Source of the DNA: Harryflintia acetispora
GTDB lineage: Bacteria; Bacillota; Clostridia; Oscillospirales; Ruminococcaceae
Direction: 5' to 3'
NCBI GenBank assembly: GCA_004340125.1
Contig: SLUK01000014.1
Location: 11,754 to 75,753 of the forward strand
DNA length: 64,000 nucleotides
This document shows, in pieces, positions 56,991 to 64,000 of the stretch. Both the position numbers and the translations under genes were made by a program. The notes under the pieces were generated by a model, which was not told where the DNA came from, ran no database searches, and worked only from the letters and a program-made list of their open reading frames with translations. Positions within the stretch are counted from its first letter, which is position 1, and each line of letters opens with the position of its first letter.

Positions 56991-58397
56991 TCAGGCCTTG
57001 GGCGTTATCAGGGCAATGGAGTCGGCGAGGTAGGTGTTCCCGTCCGAATCCAGGGTATCCAGATCGCTCACCACGATCGCATTGATGAGCTTTTCTTCGA
57101 GCTTGTCGCCATTCTTCTCATAGACGGTGTAAATCGAATGCAGCACATAGGGCTTCCCCTCGATCGTCCCGAGATAGAGGGCGACGTGTTTGGTCGTTGC
57201 CAACAGATCACCCGCATTGGCCTTCTCAAGCTCGCTGAGCTTCTGGCTGTCGTCCTTCCCTTCCAGTTCTATCCGTTCTCCCGGAATCAGCTTCTGCTGG
57301 GAGGAATTGCGCGGCAGCCGGATGCCGAAGGAGGCGAAGACGTCCATGCTAAGCCCCGAAGCGTCACGGCTCTCGTTCTGACCGCTCCAGCCGTGCCGAT
57401 CCCCCAGGAGCTTAAACGCCTGGGCGACGATATTCCGCCTGGTATAGGGCAGGTAGCCGACTGAAACGCCGGCGTTATAGGGCACCAGCGCCTGCTTGAC
57501 CACCAGCCGCCCCTCCTCACTGCGGGTCGGGAAATAGACCGCGTAGCCGCTCTCGGAGGTCATGGAGTCGATCACCTCGGGAACCTCCGACTCCGGAACA
57601 AGGGGCAGCGCCGTCCCCATAAAGAGCTTCTGTCCCGAGATGTCGGGACTGAAGAGGTTTTGGTTGAGTTCGATCTTATTCCCGGTTACTACCAAGACCT
57701 CAGCGGGCGAGAGATACTTCTCCCATTCGGCCTTTTCACACAGCGCAATGTACTCGTGGTTGACCCAGCCCCGATAGTTATAGCTCTGGATATAATACCA
57801 CTTTCCGTCTGTCGATTCGTGTAGAATAATGGCGGGTTCCCAAACCTTGAGCACCGTTTCGTTAAAGAGGTCGAATTCAATGTCGCTTTCAAATTCATAG
57901 GACGGGTCCCAGGTCGGGAAGGTGCGCAGCGGCGCGTTGTCGATCACATAGCCGTAGCGAACCGGATTTTCCTCCTTGACGCCTGCCAGGTTGACGTTTT
58001 GCTGCAGCTGCGCATAATAGGCGCTGTCCGCCTTTCGCTCCCCTATGTACCGGTCCTCCTCAGAAGGCTTGTCCTCCTGGAGCAGGGCCGTCAACTCGGA
58101 CTTGGAAAGCTTTTCCGGGTAGGAGCCGAGGTCGACGCACTTCGTCCCCTCTGTTCCAATAATGCTCTGGTTATATTGTATGATCTCCTGCTCGTTCATC
58201 AGGATTTCATCCGGGCTCTCAAGGGTGCTGATCCAGTAGTCCGCGCTGTTCGGATCGACCGAAACGCCCATGGCCGAGTTGTTGTTCTCCGGTTCGGAGG
58301 AAGAAACCTCCCCGTCTCCGGACTGCGTTTTGCAGCCGGAAAATAGAAGCACCAGAGCGGTGGACAGGGCAAAAATGTTGAGTAATTTTTTTTTCAT
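56991..58397 (-). CDS. SH3/NlpC-P60-like lipoprotein with missing catalytic Cys
   Basis: 468 residues. Lipobox LLFSGCKT (Cys at 22). Two SH3-like regions lie at about 140-235 ('PLRTFPTWDPSY...', 'KWYYIQSYNYRGWVNHEYIAL') and 235-320. The C-terminal NlpC/P60 fold is recognisable: 'QAFKLLGDRHGWSGQNESRDASGLSMDVFASFGIRLPRNSSQQ' type sequence at 327-368, with the His in TTKHVALYLG (about H404). The family's DCSG is DASG here (Ala346, codon GCT at 57360-57362), so hydrolase activity should be lost. It may be a wall-binding pseudoenzyme. Confidence 0.88.
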   Translation of the reverse strand: MKKKLLNIFALSTALVLLFSGCKTQSGDGEVSSSEPENNNSAMGVSVDPNSADYWISTLESPDEILMNEQEIIQYNQSIIGTEGTKCVDLGSYPEKLSKSELTALLQEDKPSEEDRYIGERKADSAYYAQLQQNVNLAGVKEENPVRYGYVIDNAPLRTFPTWDPSYEFESDIEFDLFNETVLKVWEPAIILHESTDGKWYYIQSYNYRGWVNHEYIALCEKAEWEKYLSPAEVLVVTGNKIELNQNLFSPDISGQKLFMGTALPLVPESEVPEVIDSMTSESGYAVYFPTRSEEGRLVVKQALVPYNAGVSVGYLPYTRRNIVAQAFKLLGDRHGWSGQNESRDASGLSMDVFASFGIRLPRNSSQQKLIPGERIELEGKDDSQKLSELEKANAGDLLATTKHVALYLGTIEGKPYVLHSIYTVYEKNGDKLEEKLINAIVVSDLDTLDSDGNTYLADSIALITPKA

Positions 58398-58534
58398 AAG
58401 CGCCTCCTTTAATGGTTAACTAAGTATATCACAAAACACGTTATCAGAGCTACCGGCTTTACGACAAATAAAAGAGCTGGTTGGGTATTCCCCACATTTA
58501 CCGCCGGTTTTTCATTCTTTTTCGGTATGGTCAT

Positions 58535-59737
58535 TTATTCATACAGCGCCAGTATGTGCCGGCTATACGCCTGGGTCGTGAATTGGTTTAACCGGCTCCT
58601 GGCCTGCAAAAGCGAGGCTACATCCGACTCATACTGCAAGTAAGCCGTTTTTAATGTTTCGGCGCCTTCCTGATCGTTCATTGGATCAAACGTATAACCC
58701 ACTCCAAAAAGATCGATCAGCTCTTTCATCCCTCCAATATTGGAGGTAATCGGAATCATCCCCAAGTTGATCGCTTCAATAATCGAAACCGGACTGTTTT
58801 CAAACCAGATCGAAGGCAATACATAAAACTTGGCCGTTCTTATTGTTTCATACAGCTCGTCCGACTTGAGAAACCGATGAATAAATTCTATCCTGTTGTA
58901 ATCGGCCCCCTTGAGTAAAGCCTCAAGCTCGTCAGCCTCAGGGCCGTCCCCAATAATCAGAAGTTTTAAGGGGATTTCAATTTGCATGAACTGCCTGGCA
59001 AACTTAACGATATTCTTTTCTTTGCTGATTCTGCCGAAGAATACGACCGTATTCTCTTTCGCCTCCAGGCAATCCGGTTCTATCCTATCCACGCAAGGAT
59101 TTCTCACCACTTCGACCTTTATCTGAGGATTTGCTTTTAGCAGCTCCGCTTTTAAAAAATCGCTCGGAGAAATGTGGACGTCGACCAGGTCCGCAAAGAA
59201 TTTTGACATCTCATTTTTCTGTAAATACTTTGCCAGCGAGACCAGTCTGTTATTGGCACAATTGTCCCGGATAATCGTCGTGTCGAACGTCCCGATACAT
59301 TTCTCGCAAATCTTGTCCTGCGAATAGTTATAGAGCGAATCATTGGTGCAGATATAGGAGTAGGTGTGGTGGGTGAGGATCACCTTACAGCCGCACTTTT
59401 CCTTATACTCCTTCAGCGCCCGCAGCATGGATGGAGAAAACGGGATATAGTTGTGCAGATGAATGATGTCCGGCCGAAACTCCTGGAGGCACCGGGCGGT
59501 CATTTTATAATTTTCCGGAATCCCCATGGTCGCAAACACCTTGCCCGGCCCCCGGACCTTGCGAAAATCCTTGGCGAGATAATGCTTGACCGGATACTGA
59601 TCCCTCAACGCTTTGTCACAGGTCAAAACGGCTACGTCAAAATCCTTTTTATGCAGGAGAATCTCAAGGTTCTTACGCGCCACATGTTCCGCGCCGCCGC
59701 CGGAGAGAGAGGAAACGATCAAAAGGACCTTCTGCAA
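58535..59737 (-). CDS. Glycosyltransferase family 4 protein
   Basis: 400 residues. GT-B fold: N-terminal 'VLLIVSSLSGGGAEHVARKN' (4-23) acceptor side, 'IIHLHNYIPFSPSM' near 90, C-terminal donor side 'VVFFGRISKEKNIVKFARQF' near 230, 'LLIIGDGPEADELEALLKG' near 257 and the E-x7-E motif 'FENSPVSIIEAINLGM' near 318. A Cys-rich insert 'KICEKCIGTFDTTIIRDNC' near 140-160 may bind metal. It transfers a sugar from a nucleotide donor in glycan or exopolysaccharide synthesis. Base composition is visibly lower in GC than its neighbours, a sign of transfer. Confidence 0.9.
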   Translation of the reverse strand: MQKVLLIVSSLSGGGAEHVARKNLEILLHKKDFDVAVLTCDKALRDQYPVKHYLAKDFRKVRGPGKVFATMGIPENYKMTARCLQEFRPDIIHLHNYIPFSPSMLRALKEYKEKCGCKVILTHHTYSYICTNDSLYNYSQDKICEKCIGTFDTTIIRDNCANNRLVSLAKYLQKNEMSKFFADLVDVHISPSDFLKAELLKANPQIKVEVVRNPCVDRIEPDCLEAKENTVVFFGRISKEKNIVKFARQFMQIEIPLKLLIIGDGPEADELEALLKGADYNRIEFIHRFLKSDELYETIRTAKFYVLPSIWFENSPVSIIEAINLGMIPITSNIGGMKELIDLFGVGYTFDPMNDQEGAETLKTAYLQYESDVASLLQARSRLNQFTTQAYSRHILALYE

Positions 59738-59919
59738 TTCATTCTCCCCTTTCCCGCTTTTCCTGGCATAGACCGGCCATTACGTTTTTATTATTATACC
59801 CTTTTTATCTTCGTATTGCAAACCTTCCGTTGTTGCGTTTCTTTGTGAAAATTAGCGCCTAAACCCGCCCTCCCCCGCATATACATGTCTTAGACTACGT
59901 TGCAGGGAGGGTTTTCATC

Positions 59920-60174
59920 TTGAAAGGATTGCCCGAGGAAAGAGCGGTTATGCTCGCGGAATATATCATCAAAAACAACGCGACCGTACGGGATGCGGCC
60001 AGCGTGTTCCACGTTTCCAAAAGTACCGTACATAAGGATGTCACCGAGCGGCTCGCACAGATCAATTCCGGACTCTATCTCAACGTCAAACGGGTGCTCG
60101 AGCAAAACAAGCTGGAGAGGCACATCCGCGGGGGCCTGGCCACCAAAAACAAATATGCGGCCATGAAAATCTAG
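59920..60174 (+). CDS. spoIIID: Sporulation transcriptional regulator SpoIIID
   Basis: 84 residues from a TTG at 59920, with GGGAGG upstream; no ATG gives the full family N-terminus. HTH 'ATVRDAASVFHVSKSTVHKDVTERL' (21-45) and the basic tail 'RHIRGGLATKNKYAAMK' are diagnostic. It is a mother-cell DNA-binding protein that switches sigma-E genes during sporulation, so the organism carries the sporulation programme. Single gene with its own terminator; the minus-strand neighbour (glycosyltransferase) diverges. Confidence 0.95.
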   Translation: MKGLPEERAVMLAEYIIKNNATVRDAASVFHVSKSTVHKDVTERLAQINSGLYLNVKRVLEQNKLERHIRGGLATKNKYAAMKI

Positions 60175-60176
60175 TG

Positions 60177-60223
60177 AAAAGACGATTTGTATAAGTCTAT
60201 TGATATTATACAAATCGTCTTTT
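60177..60223 (+). terminator. Terminator of spoIIID
   Basis: 18-bp perfect stem AAAAGACGATTTGTATAA with an 11-base loop, directly after the stop codon and ending in TTTT. Confidence 0.92.
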
Positions 60224-60231
60224 ATTCTGTC

Positions 60232-60260
60232 TTGCACTGCTATAGCCGCCGTGATACAAT
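60232..60260 (+). promoter_or_regulatory. Promoter of nrdJ
   Basis: TTGCAC, 17 bases, TACAAT. Only about 45 bases of leader follow, too short for a cobalamin riboswitch. Confidence 0.75.
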
Positions 60261-60310
60261 ATATAGTGTTCAAAAAAGAAGGATCAACAAGATAAAGGGG
60301 TAAAGGGATA

Positions 60311-62560
60311 ATGAAAATTTCCAAAAACGCGCTTACCGTGCTGGAAAAGCGCTATTTCATCAAGGACGAGGACGGCAAGCCCATCGAGGACCTGGAGGGG
60401 ATGTTCCACCGGGTCGCCGGGGCGATCGCCAAGGCGGACAAGTCCTTTAACAGGAAGGCCGACGTCTCTAAGACCGAACAGCGCTTTTATGAGATGATGA
60501 CCAACCTCGACTTTCTGCCCAACTCCCCCACCCTGATGAACGCCGGCCGTCCCCTCGGCCAGCTCTCGGCCTGCTTCGTGCTGCCGGTGGAGGACAGTAT
60601 GGACGCCATCTTCGAGGCGGTCAAGCAGGCGGCGCTGATCCACAAATCCGGCGGCGGCACCGGCTTCTCCTTTTCCCGCCTGCGCCCCAAGGGGAGCACG
60701 GTGCGCACCACCGGCGGTGTGGCCAGCGGCCCGGTGAGCTTCATGCGGGTGTTCAACATGGCCACCGAGGCGGTCAAGCAGGGCGGCACCCGCCGGGGCG
60801 CCAACATGGGGATCCTGCGGATCGACCATCCCGATATCCTGGATTTCATCGACTGCAAGCAGAACAATGAGGACATCACCAACTTCAACATCTCGGTCGG
60901 GATCACCGAGGAGTTCATGATGGCCGCCGAAGAAGACCGGGACTACGAGCTGATCGACCCCAAGAGCAAGAAGGCGGTCGGGAAGCTCAGCGCACGCAAG
61001 GTGTTTGAAAAGATCGTGGACAGCGCTTGGCATAACGGCGAGCCGGGGATCATCTTCCTCGACCGTCTCAACCGGGACAACGTGGTGCCCGGCCAGGGGG
61101 AGATCGAGAGCACCAACCCCTGCGGCGAGCAGCCTCTGCTGCCCTACGAATCCTGCAACCTCGGGTCGATCAACCTGTGCAACATGCTGTCCGAGACCGA
61201 CGGCGGCGTGGTGGAGCTCGACTATGACAAGCTGGGTGCCACGGTGCGGGATGCGGTCCACTTTCTGGACAACGTCATCGAGGTCAACAAATATCCCCTT
61301 GAGCAGATCGAATTCACCACCAAGCAGACCCGCAAGATCGGGCTCGGAGTGATGGGCTGGGCGGATCTGCTGCTGCGCATGGGCCTCTCCTACGCCTCGG
61401 ACGAGGCGGTGGAGCTCGCCGGGAAGGTGATGCGGTTCATCACCGATACCGGGCGGGAGGAGAGCGTGCGGCTTGGAAAGGAGCGCGGCAGCTTCCCCCT
61501 CTTCGAGGAGAGCATCTACGCCGGGAAATACGAAGCCCTGCGCAATGGCACCGTGACCACCATCGCCCCGACCGGCACCCTGTCGATCATCGCCGGGTGC
61601 TCCTCGGGCGTTGAGCCGGTCTTCGCCTACGTCTATATCCGCAACGTGATGGACAAGACCGAGATGGTGGAGGTCAATCCGGTCCTGAAAGGTGTGCTCC
61701 AGAAGCGCGGCCTCTACTCGGACGAGCTGATGAAGAAGATCGCCGGGGCCGGCTCTCTCGCCCACATTGAGGAGATCCCCGAGGACATCCGCAAAGTGTT
61801 CGTCTGCTCGCACGACATCAGTCCCACCTACCATGTCAAGATGCAGGCCGCCTTCCAAAATCATGTGGACAACGCCGTCTCCAAGACGGTAAACTTCACC
61901 CACGAGGCCAGTCACGAGGACGTGGCCGAGGTCTACCGTCTGGCCTTTAAGCTGGGCTGTAAGGGGGTCACCATCTACCGCGACGGCAGCCGGGAGAACC
62001 AGGTGCTCAACATCGGTTCGGTCAATGCCAAGCCTGCCGCAGCCCCCAACACCATTTTCCCGCGTCCGCGCCCGGAGGTCACCTGCGGGATCACCGAGCG
62101 CATGAAGATCGGCTGCGGCAATCTCTACGTCACCGTCAACTACGATGAGAACGGCATCTGTGAGGTGTTCACCTCCACCGGTAAGGCGGGCGGCTGTCCC
62201 TCACAGTCGGAGGCCACCGCGCGGCTGGTGTCCATTGCGCTGCGCTCCGGCGTTTCGATCGACAAAATCCTCGAGCAGCTGCGCGGGATCCGCTGCCCGT
62301 CCACCATCCGGCGGGACGGAATGAGCTGCACCTCCTGCCCGGACGCAATTGCCCGGGTGGTCAAGAAGGTCAACGATATGATCGGCGCCGGCCAGACGCC
62401 CGGCGGATCGGTCATCACTCCCGAAAAGGCGCAAAAAGCTGTTGACATTCCGCCCGCGGCGCTGAAGACCGCCAAGTTCTGCCCCGAGTGCGGCCAGCCG
62501 CTCGAACACGAGGGCGGCTGCGTATCCTGCCGCTCCTGTGGGTACAGCAAGTGCAACTGA
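60311..62560 (+). CDS. nrdJ: Adenosylcobalamin-dependent (class II) ribonucleotide reductase
   Basis: 749 residues. It makes deoxyribonucleotides with a B12-derived radical and so works with or without oxygen. 'PNSPTLMNAGRPLGQLSACFVLPVEDS' near 72-98 holds the first redox Cys, 'IESTNPCGEQPLLPYESCNLGSINL' near 265-290 the radical Cys and Glu, and the C-terminal part ends in a zinc-ribbon-like 'CPECGQPLEHEGGCVSCRSCGYSKC'. ATG at 60311 with AAAGGGAT upstream. Its expression needs cobalamin supply; no B12 genes are nearby. Confidence 0.95.
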   Translation: MKISKNALTVLEKRYFIKDEDGKPIEDLEGMFHRVAGAIAKADKSFNRKADVSKTEQRFYEMMTNLDFLPNSPTLMNAGRPLGQLSACFVLPVEDSMDAIFEAVKQAALIHKSGGGTGFSFSRLRPKGSTVRTTGGVASGPVSFMRVFNMATEAVKQGGTRRGANMGILRIDHPDILDFIDCKQNNEDITNFNISVGITEEFMMAAEEDRDYELIDPKSKKAVGKLSARKVFEKIVDSAWHNGEPGIIFLDRLNRDNVVPGQGEIESTNPCGEQPLLPYESCNLGSINLCNMLSETDGGVVELDYDKLGATVRDAVHFLDNVIEVNKYPLEQIEFTTKQTRKIGLGVMGWADLLLRMGLSYASDEAVELAGKVMRFITDTGREESVRLGKERGSFPLFEESIYAGKYEALRNGTVTTIAPTGTLSIIAGCSSGVEPVFAYVYIRNVMDKTEMVEVNPVLKGVLQKRGLYSDELMKKIAGAGSLAHIEEIPEDIRKVFVCSHDISPTYHVKMQAAFQNHVDNAVSKTVNFTHEASHEDVAEVYRLAFKLGCKGVTIYRDGSRENQVLNIGSVNAKPAAAPNTIFPRPRPEVTCGITERMKIGCGNLYVTVNYDENGICEVFTSTGKAGGCPSQSEATARLVSIALRSGVSIDKILEQLRGIRCPSTIRRDGMSCTSCPDAIARVVKKVNDMIGAGQTPGGSVITPEKAQKAVDIPPAALKTAKFCPECGQPLEHEGGCVSCRSCGYSKCN

Positions 62561-62602
62561 TGAAAAAGGGAGGGACTGCATATGCAGTCCCTCCCTTTTT
62601 CA
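62561..62602. terminator. Bidirectional terminator, 42-base perfect palindrome
   Basis: Centred on GCATATGC, arms AAAAAGGGAGGGACTGCA and complement with T5; it ends nrdJ (+) and the holin gene (-). Confidence 0.93.
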
Positions 62603-62627
62603 GCTATTCCGGGTTCCAGCAAAGCTG

Positions 62628-63068
62628 CTACTTCTTTTGCACCCCATCGTTTCCCTGCTTCTTTAACTGTCCGAGCAGTGCGATCAAAAAGCCAGGCCAG
62701 GGTATCCCGAGCTTGGCGGAGTTTTCGATGATCGACAGCCCCTCCCGCCCGAGGTAAAAGCAGATCACCGCGGTGCGGATATACGGTTCCCCCATGCCGA
62801 TCGCCCGGTCCAGCACCACGCCAAAACCGACAAAGGCCAGCACCAACACCTTGTTGATTCCGCCCCAGAGCATGATATGGCTGTCGAGGGAGCGGCTCTT
62901 GGCCCCGCAGAGCAGCCCCAGCAGCACGTCCAATGCCATAGCCCAGATTAGCGCCTTCATCATGAAGTCCCATCCCCCCAAAAGGCTGGCCAAAAAGGTT
63001 CCGGCAGCCGCCACCGATGCGGAGATGCCCGCCCCCTTGGCGCCGTAATTCCAAAAGAGATTTCCCAA
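62628..63068 (-). CDS. Phage holin family protein (TcdE/holin_4 type)
   Basis: 146 residues from a TTG at 63068, which has GGAGG 6 bases upstream. Three or four hydrophobic segments ('GISASVAAAGTFLASLLGG', 'ALIWAMALDVLLGLLCGAKSRSLDSHIMLWGGINKVLVLAFVGFGVVLD', 'AVICFYLGREGLSIIENSAKLGIPWP') match the holin_4 family (TcdE/UtxA group). Such proteins form membrane pores for phage lysis or toxin release. No phage gene or endolysin is next to it, so it is either a remnant or domesticated. Confidence 0.85.
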   Translation of the reverse strand: MGNLFWNYGAKGAGISASVAAAGTFLASLLGGWDFMMKALIWAMALDVLLGLLCGAKSRSLDSHIMLWGGINKVLVLAFVGFGVVLDRAIGMGEPYIRTAVICFYLGREGLSIIENSAKLGIPWPGFLIALLGQLKKQGNDGVQKK

Positions 63069-63120
63069 CGGTATCCTCCTTCCTGTTTAAAATTTTCGGC
63101 GGCATCGGGAGGGAGCGGAT

Positions 63121-63148
63121 GAAACTTGCACTGGTCCATGCAAGTTTC
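63121..63148. repeat. Inverted repeat upstream of the holin gene
   Basis: GAAACTTGCA - 8 bases - TGCAAGTTTC, perfect 10-bp arms, between the tRNA terminator and the holin start. Could be a regulatory site. Confidence 0.6.
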
Positions 63149-63160
63149 TACACGCAGACA

Positions 63161-63201
63161 AAAGGAAAAGCCGATCACAAAATGTGATCGGCTTTTCCTT
63201 T
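63161..63201 (-). terminator. Terminator of the rRNA/tRNA operon
   Basis: Perfect 19-bp stem AAAGGAAAAGCCGATCACA with AAA loop, just past tRNA-Thr on the minus strand; tail is T-rich. Confidence 0.88.
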
Positions 63202-63203
63202 GG

Positions 63204-63276
63204 AGCTGACGATGCGATTCGAACGCACGACCTCCTCCTTACCAAGGAGGTGCTCTGCCTGCTGAGCTACGTCAGC
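63204..63276 (-). tRNA. tRNA-Thr (GGU)
   Basis: 73-base cloverleaf with acceptor GCTGACG/CGTCAGC, anticodon loop TTGGTAA and T-loop TTCGAATC. No encoded CCA is seen (CC follows the T discriminator). Confidence 0.93.
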
Positions 63277-63285
63277 GCATGGTGG

Positions 63286-63358
63286 CAGGGGCAGAAGGAC
63301 TTGAACCCTCGGCACGCGGTTTTGGAGACCGCTGCTCTACCAACTGAGCTATGCCCCT
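63286..63358 (-). tRNA. tRNA-Trp (CCA)
   Basis: Acceptor AGGGGCA/TGCCCCT, anticodon loop CTCCAAA, G discriminator typical of bacterial Trp, 3' CCA encoded. Confidence 0.95.
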
Positions 63359-63370
63359 GTGTAAAAATGG

Positions 63371-63444
63371 TGGGCCATCAGGGACTCGAACCCCGGACCA
63401 ACCGGTTATGAGCCGGTAGCTCTGACCAACTGAGCTAATGGCCC
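63371..63444 (-). tRNA. tRNA with CAU anticodon (elongator Met or Ile2)
   Basis: Acceptor GGGCCAT/ATGGCCC, anticodon loop CTCATAA, A discriminator, encoded CCA. It lacks initiator features (no C1 mismatch, no GGG/CCC anticodon stem). Elongator Met and lysidine-modified Ile2 cannot be told apart by eye. Confidence 0.9.
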
Positions 63445-63534
63445 ATTTCTCTGATTGGTCGTGCATGCGGGATATTTATATTTTATGCCGGCAAACTCAG
63501 GATTATGGCTGATTCTGCCTGCAGAAAACACTGG

Positions 63535-63607
63535 CTCCCCAAGTTGGACTCGAACCAACGACCCTGCGGTTAACAGCCGCATGCTCTACCAACTGAGCTA
63601 TTGAGGA
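63535..63607 (-). tRNA. tRNA-Asn (GUU)
   Basis: Acceptor TCCTCAA/TTGGGGA (one T-G pair), anticodon loop CTGTTAA, G discriminator, encoded CCA. Confidence 0.94.
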
Positions 63608-63664
63608 AAATGGGATAGCTGCTCAAAGTATAATGAGCAGCTATCAACGCTCCCTAAGGAGCAG

Positions 63665-63782
<118 letters not shown>

Positions 63783-63967
63783 ATTGGGTTGCCTCCCAAA
63801 GTATTGGGAGTCTCCCTTGCACTGGATCACCTTTTCTCCCAGCGCTTCGGAAGAATGAAAACACGAAGTGATTTCACTCTTTGAGAGCTTTTCCGGGAGG
63901 AAAAGCTAGTACCCAGAAAATTGAACAAAGAGCGTTGCAATAAAGCAACAAGAGAATATACACATTA

Positions 63968-64000
63968 GGACAAGCCCTCGACCGATTAGTACCTCCTGGC
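63968..64000 (-). rRNA. rrl: 23S ribosomal RNA, 3' end only
   Basis: The minus strand reads GGAGGTACTAATCGGTCGAG then GGCTTG, the conserved 3' end of 23S. The rest lies beyond base 64000. The 185-base spacer to 5S holds no tRNA. Confidence 0.9.

Noticed and set aside
60175..60310. Cobalamin riboswitch upstream of nrdJ
   Set aside because: The promoter leaves only about 45 bases of leader and no B12-box is seen.
62628..63068. Prophage
   Set aside because: Only the holin is present; flanking genes are nrdJ and the rRNA operon.
63184..63411. 75-codon frame ending in 'HQGLEPRTNRL'
   Set aside because: It is a translation of tRNA genes, a common false annotation.

Overview
The window is a GC-rich piece of chromosome from an anaerobic, spore-forming Firmicute, most likely a gut-type clostridium of the Oscillospiraceae/Ruminococcaceae sort. 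The evidence is SpoIIID, a DUF1540 protein, a Mn-catalase of the kind common in spore formers, clostridial-style lipoprotein sugar binders, a B12-dependent ribonucleotide reductase and Firmicutes-type promoters and Shine-Dalgarno sites. Placement below class level is inference.

Layout. (1) 1-11.6 kb: a sugar island. A partial binding protein on the minus strand diverges, across an AT-rich operator region, from an apparently single operon on the plus strand: LacI regulator, split transketolase (two genes), GlpK-like FGGY kinase, DUF5060/apiosidase-like glycosidase, ABC binding protein, two permeases and a fucose-isomerase-like isomerase. The gene set fits import of a small glycoside, cleavage inside the cell, aldose-to-ketose isomerisation, phosphorylation and a transketolase step, which is the logic of D-apiose catabolism. 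(2) 11.8-15 kb: DUF2461 protein, triple hairpin repeat, MATE exporter, AbiJ-NTD4/HEPN protein. (3) 15-21 kb, minus: a maltodextrin operon (LacI regulator, binding protein, two permeases, MalQ). (4) 21-32.4 kb: homocysteine methyltransferase, small secreted and small soluble proteins, a manganese module (Mn-catalase, yybP-ykoY riboswitch, P-type ATPase), DUF1540, ECF sigma/anti-sigma pair, serine recombinase, CPA2 antiporter, NusG-domain-II protein. (5) 32.6-45.6 kb, minus: housekeeping genes aspS, hisS, mgsA, minD, the mreB-mreC-mreD-PBP2 elongasome, maf, dut, U32 peptidase and zapA. (6) 45.9-50.2 kb: glycogen phosphorylase and a GH13 enzyme. (7) 50.2-63.1 kb: an unknown protein behind a hairpin that can mask its ribosome site, about 1.1 kb of hairpin-dense noncoding DNA, NYN-LOTUS protein, deoB, GntR regulator, histidinol phosphatase, divergent BirA, inactive-looking NlpC/P60 lipoprotein, glycosyltransferase, spoIIID, nrdJ, holin. 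(8) 63.2-64 kb, minus: the end of an rRNA operon (23S 3' end, 5S, tRNAs Asn, Met/Ile2, Trp, Thr).

How it works together. Two sugar-import operons with no ATPase gene of their own, MalQ, glycogen phosphorylase and GH13 point to a plant- and starch-glycan fermenter. Noncoding DNA is unusually rich in perfect hairpins. One family of about 99-bp repeats recurs at three sites (four copies) and keeps its loop and tail while its stem changes on both sides together.

Most long overlapping reading frames in this GC-rich DNA are antisense shadows and are left out.
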